Shown piece by piece: positions 36,005 through 41,443 of a stretch of DNA of 41,443 nt; the stretch's first letter is position 1; each line of letters starts with the position of its first letter. Under the pieces are notes generated by a model. It had not been told where the DNA came from, did not search any database, and saw nothing but the letters and a program-made list of their open reading frames with translations. Origin of the DNA: JBBKWX01 sp037969175 (GTDB taxonomy: Bacteria; Bacteroidota; Bacteroidia; AKYH767-A; JBBKVM01); assembly GCA_037969175.1 (NCBI GenBank), contig JBBKWX010000006.1:1-41443 (forward strand). The letters are read 5' to 3'. Position numbers and translations under genes: made by a program.

Positions 36005-37132
36005 ATGCAAAAGACCAAAGTACTTTATATAGTTAGTTTTATTGATAAAGCTCTCATTTATGAGTGGCAGTCAAGAAGACTGGCTGATTCCCCTGAAATT
36101 GAAGTGAAATTTGTGTTGATGAATGCTGAACCACAATCATTATCAACATATCTGAAGGAACAGAACATTCCATATATTGACGTTGCTTACAGAGGAAGCA
36201 GGGATCTCTGGAAAACTATACCTCAACTTTATAGGATCATAAAAAAGGAAAAACCTGACGTCGTAAATACAAATTTGATCGATGCTTCTTTTGCCGGACA
36301 GATAGCTGCATTTTTAGCCGGCACACCATACCGGATCCATTCCAGACATTACGGAGATCTACATCACAGATATCACCGACATGCTTTATTTTATGATAAA
36401 GTAATGAATAAGATCAGTTCAAGAATCATAGTTGCCACTAATATGGTCAGAGATATCCTGACTCAAAAAGAAGGTGTTTCTGATAAAAAGATCAGTGTAG
36501 TTCCATATGGTTTTGATCTAAAAACTTTTACTGATGTCGATCAGGATAGAGTTGATAAACTCAGAACTAAATATATTCCCGAAAATAAGGGACCTGTAAT
36601 TGGTGTTATCAGCAGATTCACGCATTGGAAAGGAGTTCATCATATCATAGAGGCATATAAAAAAGTGTTGGTTGAATATCCGAATGCTTTTTTACTGCTT
36701 GCAAATGCAAAAGGAGACTATGCTGATGAATTATACAAAATGCTGAACCAACTACCGGAAGGCAGCTGGGGAACTATCATTTATGAAAAAGATTCTCCTG
36801 CACTGTATAAGTTGTTTGACATATTTATTCACATACCTATTGGTTTGGATGTAGAAGCTTATGGTCAGATATATGTTGAAGCTTTGGCTGCTGGAATACC
36901 TTCCATTTTCACCTTAAGTGGTATTGCTCTGGATTTTGCCGTTGACGGAGAAAATTGCCTGGTTGTTCCATATAAGGATGAAGCTGCAACAGCGGATGCA
37001 GCAATTCGATTACTGAGAGATGAATCATTGAGAAAAAAAATATCGAAGAACGCCTTGGATCTGGTTATAAAGAGATTTGATATTAAAAGAATGATTGACG
37101 ATCTAATAAAAATCTTCAAAGAAAGACCTTAA
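36005..37132 (+). CDS. Family 4 glycosyltransferase
   Basis: From ATG at 36005 the protein has 375 residues and begins MQKTKVLYIVSF, a normal GT-B first strand. An upstream TTG at 35903 would add 34 unrelated residues and is disfavoured. The N-terminal half has IHSRHYGDLHH. The C-terminal donor domain contains VIGVISRFTHWKGVHHII and the EX7E motif EAYGQIYVE, followed by ALAAGIPSI. This is a retaining GT-B glycosyltransferase of family 4 type, likely extending the same polysaccharide. It is separated from the upstream genes by a 188-bp gap. Confidence 0.88.
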   Translation: MQKTKVLYIVSFIDKALIYEWQSRRLADSPEIEVKFVLMNAEPQSLSTYLKEQNIPYIDVAYRGSRDLWKTIPQLYRIIKKEKPDVVNTNLIDASFAGQIAAFLAGTPYRIHSRHYGDLHHRYHRHALFYDKVMNKISSRIIVATNMVRDILTQKEGVSDKKISVVPYGFDLKTFTDVDQDRVDKLRTKYIPENKGPVIGVISRFTHWKGVHHIIEAYKKVLVEYPNAFLLLANAKGDYADELYKMLNQLPEGSWGTIIYEKDSPALYKLFDIFIHIPIGLDVEAYGQIYVEALAAGIPSIFTLSGIALDFAVDGENCLVVPYKDEAATADAAIRLLRDESLRKKISKNALDLVIKRFDIKRMIDDLIKIFKERP

Positions 37133-37171
37133 CTGTTTTCTAATACTAAGATCATTTGCATCTGAATAAAT

Positions 37172-38203
37172 ATGCAGCCTAAAGTAACTATCATAATGCC
37201 CTGTTACAACGCAGGAAAATATTTGGCCGAAGCTATTCAGTCAATATTGATTCAGAGTTATGAAAATATTGAATTATTATTAATGGACGATGGATCTACT
37301 GATAATTCAATTGAAATAATGCAACAGTTTTCGGAAAGTGACAGGAGGATCAGTATTATCAAAAACGAGAACAATATTGGACTGATACGGACTCTAAATA
37401 AAGGATTGGAAATAGCTTCCGGTGAATATATTGCCAGGATGGATTCGGATGATATTTCTGAAAAACATCGGATCCAGATTTTGGTTGATGCTCTTGAAAC
37501 GATGCCTGAACTCTCTTTGGTCTCCACTTCAAATTATTACATTAATTCAAACGGTAAATTAACCCATTTTTATCATGCAAAAGGAATTCACACACAGACG
37601 TTAAAGTTTATCAGTTTCTTTTCTACACCGGTAGTTCATTCTTGCATCCTTGCCCGAAAAAGTGTGCTGAAAGAAAGTCTTTATGATATAGATTATATTC
37701 ACTCTGAAGATTATGAATTATTTTCAAGACTATTATTTCAAGGTCATAAATTCATGAATATAGATGAACCACTTTACTTTATCCGACTTCATCTTGAGAG
37801 CGTTTCAAGAGTATATGAAGATGTTCAGATAAATACTCATATTAAAATATCCAAAAGAAATATTGAAAATTATTTTAAAATTATTCCTGATGAGACCTCA
37901 CATAAGATAATCGTAAATAGATTCAATTTTTCTCCAACTGCAAATGAGATCAGTAAAGCTTTTAAATTGATAGATAAAATGAAGGTAGAATTTCTGCATC
38001 GTGAAAAATGTTCTTCACAAGATTTGCTGGAAATTGAAAGATTTATTCAAGAACAAAAAATAGATGTGATCATTCAAAGTTTTAAATACAAGAAATATAA
38101 TCTGGGTGTTTTGTTTTATGGTTTAAAAAACTTAAAACTATTTCTTAACAAAGCTGGTCGTAAGTATCTAATGATAAAATTAAGATCTAAATACAATAAA
38201 TAA
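37172..38203 (+). CDS. Family 2 glycosyltransferase
   Basis: The 343-residue protein has a GT-A domain with VTIIMPCYNAGKYL (5-18), DDGSTDNS (39-46), NIGLIRTLNKGL and the metal motif DSDD (91-94). This is an inverting family 2 enzyme adding one sugar. The C-terminal part (about 240-343) is basic and may be membrane-associated. The gene starts 39 bp after the family 4 gene, and its stop shares a base with the asnB start (TAATG), which suggests coupled translation. Confidence 0.9.
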   Translation: MQPKVTIIMPCYNAGKYLAEAIQSILIQSYENIELLLMDDGSTDNSIEIMQQFSESDRRISIIKNENNIGLIRTLNKGLEIASGEYIARMDSDDISEKHRIQILVDALETMPELSLVSTSNYYINSNGKLTHFYHAKGIHTQTLKFISFFSTPVVHSCILARKSVLKESLYDIDYIHSEDYELFSRLLFQGHKFMNIDEPLYFIRLHLESVSRVYEDVQINTHIKISKRNIENYFKIIPDETSHKIIVNRFNFSPTANEISKAFKLIDKMKVEFLHREKCSSQDLLEIERFIQEQKIDVIIQSFKYKKYNLGVLFYGLKNLKLFLNKAGRKYLMIKLRSKYNK

Positions 38204-40131
38204 TGTGTGGAATAGCCGGGTACTACAGTCCTAATGGGATGGTCAGACATGAAGATCTGGAATTAATGACCGATAAGATCGCACACAGAGGGCCCGATTC
38301 ACAAGGTTTTTTCAGCGATAATGTTGTTGGTCTTGGTCATCGGCGACTAAGTATCATTGATCTGAGTGAGCGTGCAAACCAACCTATGGTATCTTCTAAT
38401 GAAAGATATGTCATTATATACAATGGCGAGGTTTACAATTTCAGAGAGATCGGGGCAAGGATGAAATCCAAATCTCAAGGAAATAACACAGTTCAGTTAA
38501 AAACTTCCAGCGACACAGAAGTATTATTGGAAGCATTTGCTGAATATGGAGTTGACTTTGTACATCATTTAAATGGAATGTTTGCAATTGCCATTTATGA
38601 TAAAATAGCAGAAGAACTTTATCTATTCAGAGACAGGATAGGTATCAAGCCTATATATTATTTTTGGGATGGAAGAACTTTGGTATTTGGTTCTGAACTT
38701 AAAGCCATAACCTGTTTAGAACAAATTCCATTAGAGATCAACAGATCCGCGATCACAGACTTTTTACATTTGGGATATATTCCAACCCCACAGAGCATTT
38801 ATAAAGATATTTTTAAACTTAACAGTGGAAGTTATCTCAAAGTCAATAAAAATGGGATAGAAATAAATAAATACTGGAATCTTAGAAATAAGATAACCGG
38901 AAAGATGATCACTGAAAAGGAGCAAGCGATGGTCAAGCTCAGTGATATGCTGATCAGTAGTGTTCAATATCAAATGAAAAGCGATGTTCCATTTGGTGTT
39001 TTCTTAAGCGGAGGAATTGACTCCAGTCTCATTACTGCACAAGCTGTTCAATTATCAAGTGTAAAAGTCAATACCTTTTCTATTGGCTTTGAAGAGAATT
39101 CACATAATGAATCCGTTTATGCCAAATCAATTGCCACCCATCTTGGAACTGACCATCATGAATTTATAGTTTCTTATCAAGATGCTATGGATCTGGTTGA
39201 TACTATGTTCAATGCTTACGATGAGCCGTTTGCCGATTCTTCAGCCATACCAACAATGCTGGTTTCAAAACTTGCAAAAAACTATGTGACGGTTACCCTT
39301 TCCGGTGAAGGTGGTGATGAGTTATTCTTTGGTTATGGTGCTTATCAATGGGCGCGAAGGTTGAATAATCCATTGGTAAAACTATTGAGAAAACCAGCGC
39401 AATTGATCTTTGAACAAATGCCTAACAGGTATAAAAGAGTAGCTGAAATGTTGAACTATTCCGATGTTTCAAGGCTTAGAAGTCATATATTTTCACAAGA
39501 GCAGTATTTTTTCAGCGATCTTGAAATAAATAGAATAGTACAACCTGAATTTTTGGGCCAATCTATGATCAATGAAACTTTTTTTTCTGATCAAATATTG
39601 AGTCACCATGATGATACTTTTAAACGTGAACTTAGTGTTTCTGAAAGAAAACTTTCAGCAATGGAAATGCAAGCCATTTTTGATTTACAATACTATTTAC
39701 AAGATGATTTGTTGACAAAAGTAGACAGAGCTTCTATGCAATTTTCTATTGAAACACGTGTGCCTTATCTTGATCACCGTGTAGTAGAATTTGCATTGAA
39801 CTTATCCCCTAACTTGAAATATCATAATGGAATTAGCAAGTATATCTTAAAGGAAATATTGTATCAATATATACCAAAAAAATACTTTGACAGACCAAAG
39901 CAAGGCTTTGCAATCCCGTTACTTACCTGGTTAAAAGGCGGATTTAAATATTTGATCTCTGATTATTTGAATGAGAATATTGTCCAAAAGCATAATGTTG
40001 TTGATTATGAAGTGGTCAAAGAATTAATATCAAAATTCGAAGGTGGCACCGACTACTTGTATAACAGAATCTGGTTATTGATTGTTCTGCATAAATGGTT
40101 AGAAAGTGCACCCAAAAGACTAAAATATTAA
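38203..40131 (+). CDS. asnB: Glutamine-hydrolysing asparagine synthase-like amidotransferase
   Basis: The 642-residue protein has an N-terminal class II glutaminase domain with the nucleophile Cys2 (MCGIAGYYSP), RGPDSQG, and YNGEVYNF. The ATP-pyrophosphatase-type synthase domain has SGGIDSS at 269-275, TLSGEGGDELFFGY and DLLTKVDRASM. All key residues are present. Classic AsnB makes asparagine from aspartate using glutamine. Copies inside polysaccharide loci are thought to amidate sugar carboxylates or related groups, and the one-base overlap with a glycosyltransferase gene favours that here. Which of the two it does cannot be settled from sequence. Confidence 0.93.
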   Translation: MCGIAGYYSPNGMVRHEDLELMTDKIAHRGPDSQGFFSDNVVGLGHRRLSIIDLSERANQPMVSSNERYVIIYNGEVYNFREIGARMKSKSQGNNTVQLKTSSDTEVLLEAFAEYGVDFVHHLNGMFAIAIYDKIAEELYLFRDRIGIKPIYYFWDGRTLVFGSELKAITCLEQIPLEINRSAITDFLHLGYIPTPQSIYKDIFKLNSGSYLKVNKNGIEINKYWNLRNKITGKMITEKEQAMVKLSDMLISSVQYQMKSDVPFGVFLSGGIDSSLITAQAVQLSSVKVNTFSIGFEENSHNESVYAKSIATHLGTDHHEFIVSYQDAMDLVDTMFNAYDEPFADSSAIPTMLVSKLAKNYVTVTLSGEGGDELFFGYGAYQWARRLNNPLVKLLRKPAQLIFEQMPNRYKRVAEMLNYSDVSRLRSHIFSQEQYFFSDLEINRIVQPEFLGQSMINETFFSDQILSHHDDTFKRELSVSERKLSAMEMQAIFDLQYYLQDDLLTKVDRASMQFSIETRVPYLDHRVVEFALNLSPNLKYHNGISKYILKEILYQYIPKKYFDRPKQGFAIPLLTWLKGGFKYLISDYLNENIVQKHNVVDYEVVKELISKFEGGTDYLYNRIWLLIVLHKWLESAPKRLKY

Positions 40132-40141
40132 AGCAGTCTTA

Positions 40142-41443
40142 CTACGATTCCTGTTCAATTAATTTCTGTTTTTTGTCATAATGTTTGATGATAAGTAAAC
40201 TTGCAACATAAAGCGGTAAAACAGGGATCTTATACCTAACAAGACTTCCAAAATTTGAAGTTGAAATTCCTATTGCAAAAGCAAAAAACAGGCTGAATAT
40301 TAAAGAAAAAACAAGCAAGTGATGGGTGAAGACGATCTTAATGAATTTGATGAACCTAACCGTTATTATCAAATAAATGGTAAGCAATAACATAAGTGTA
40401 TTTTCGATAGCGGAAGCAAACATGACAATATTATTTGCTTCCCAAATATAGGGTCGGAATAATGTAGCTGCGATGGCTTGTGGAGCCTTAGTAATCATAC
40501 TGCCGATATTAGCATCAAAATCTCCAATATCAAAAGAATTTCCTTTATAATAATCCTGCTTTAGATCCTGGTTTACGATCACCGCTCTTTCCAGAACTGT
40601 ATCTATAGCATATGTACCAAGACTATCTCCAAGACTTAACAATGCTATATACGCAAAGAATATTGCTGAAAAAATAAGTACTGGTGTAATAAAAAATCGA
40701 ATTATTACAGCCTTAAAACTTTTTACCATAGTACCAACCAACCATAATAAAGAACCCGGAAGGAGTGCAAAAAATATGTATGGCTTGATAGCTAAGATCA
40801 CCATAGCACTAAGATACAATGCCAATATATAACTGACTCGAATGTTCTTACGGATCAACAACTTATAAAAAGCATGGATATAAAAGCCCAAAGCAGAAAA
40901 AGTGATTGTGTCTTTTAATAATCCCGAACCCCAAAAAAATACAGAAGGAATAAACAAAAATGCTAGCGCAAGCTCTTTACTGATTTCAGGGAATTCTTCT
41001 ACAAAAACAGTATAGAGTCTCCAGACACCAGCATAAGAGACCCATGCAAAGAAAAGTGTGGTCACTAAAAAACTTTTAAATGACAAAAACACAAATGGAA
41101 CGGCAATCCGCACAACAATAAATGTAGCTGTATCTTTATAATAGTAAGGATAACCGACATCTTTATCAAAAAAGTGATAGTTCTCTCTTGTTATTCCATT
41201 TTCCATTATGTTCATAAATGCAGGAAAATTCTTGGAAGCCAGATTTGTCATACAAAGGGAATCATGAAAATAGCCTACGGTATCTCCTCCCTGATAATAA
41301 TATGAATAGACAAAACAAACACTTAGGCCACCGAACAATTTTACTATGATGCCCTTCATATAATACTTATACTCAGGACGGGTAGCAATATGCTTGTTTT
41401 GAGTTAGTAGCGATAGATACAAAATCAATAAAAGCACAAAAGG
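40142..41443 (-). CDS. Polytopic membrane protein, N-terminus beyond right edge
   Basis: At least 431 residues with about nine or ten hydrophobic segments and a basic C-terminus (HYDKKQKLIEQES). The frame stays open to the window edge and the first possible start inside is only a GTG at 41437, so the true start is probably outside. A periplasmic-type loop has YQGGDTVGYFHDS. A central segment FFWGSGLLKDTITFSALGFYI and a late NFGSLVRYKIPVLPLY resemble polysaccharide polymerase or GT-C-like membrane proteins of Bacteroidota, but no family is assigned with confidence. It converges on asnB, 10 bp away, with no obvious terminator. Confidence 0.7.
   Translation of the reverse strand, partial: PFVLLLILYLSLLTQNKHIATRPEYKYYMKGIIVKLFGGLSVCFVYSYYYQGGDTVGYFHDSLCMTNLASKNFPAFMNIMENGITRENYHFFDKDVGYPYYYKDTATFIVVRIAVPFVFLSFKSFLVTTLFFAWVSYAGVWRLYTVFVEEFPEISKELALAFLFIPSVFFWGSGLLKDTITFSALGFYIHAFYKLLIRKNIRVSYILALYLSAMVILAIKPYIFFALLPGSLLWLVGTMVKSFKAVIIRFFITPVLIFSAIFFAYIALLSLGDSLGTYAIDTVLERAVIVNQDLKQDYYKGNSFDIGDFDANIGSMITKAPQAIAATLFRPYIWEANNIVMFASAIENTLMLLLTIYLIITVRFIKFIKIVFTHHLLVFSLIFSLFFAFAIGISTSNFGSLVRYKIPVLPLYVASLLIIKHYDKKQKLIEQES

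Noticed and set aside
1..41443. Mobile element or prophage boundaries
   Set aside because: No transposase, integrase, terminal inverted repeats or tRNA-flanked direct repeats were recognised.

Overview
The window looks like a stretch of an AT-rich Bacteroidota chromosome. Four proteins end in a type IX secretion (T9SS) C-terminal sorting domain of the YPNP/FPNP type. One gene is a long SprB-repeat protein. Few genes have a Shine-Dalgarno sequence, and several have a TAnnTTTG -7 box of the Bacteroidota sigma factor just upstream. The futalosine-pathway gene mqnE and the large surface-protein set would fit a Chitinophagales/Cytophagales/Sphingobacteriales-like lineage better than a typical Flavobacterium, but the exact lineage is an inference. 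No tRNA, rRNA, CRISPR array, transposase or prophage gene was seen.

Left third (1-18.4 kb): a surface and secreted protein region. A SprB-repeat protein runs off the left edge. It is followed by a DUF885 lipoprotein peptidase and a 2061-residue M43 (cytophagalysin-type) metalloprotease with 17 fibronectin type III domains, a PPC-like domain and a T9SS tail, all on the minus strand. Next come an orphan OmpR-type response regulator, a SAM methyltransferase with a polytopic membrane protein, and a compact second M43 protease that is clearly a paralogue of the giant one. The spacer upstream of the giant protease holds four short direct repeats exactly 21 bp apart.

Middle (18.4-26.6 kb): housekeeping. 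mqnE (menaquinone synthesis) converges on a minus-strand run of rdgB, a double-length D-Ala-D-Ala ligase made of two ATP-grasp units, a membrane-anchored PASTA protein, a T9SS-sorted protein and rluD. The gene spacing suggests one operon from ddl to rluD with its own -7 box.

Right third (26.6-41.4 kb): a 1351-residue PKD-repeat T9SS protein, then a surface polysaccharide locus. This has an ABC-2 exporter permease and ATPase (Wzm/Wzt type, with a C-terminal glycan-recognition region), a methyltransferase, four glycosyltransferases and an AsnB-type amidotransferase. Many of these genes overlap or abut. A polytopic membrane protein on the opposite strand is cut by the right edge. The exported glycan could be the lipopolysaccharide to which T9SS cargo is anchored in this phylum, but nothing in the sequence proves that link.
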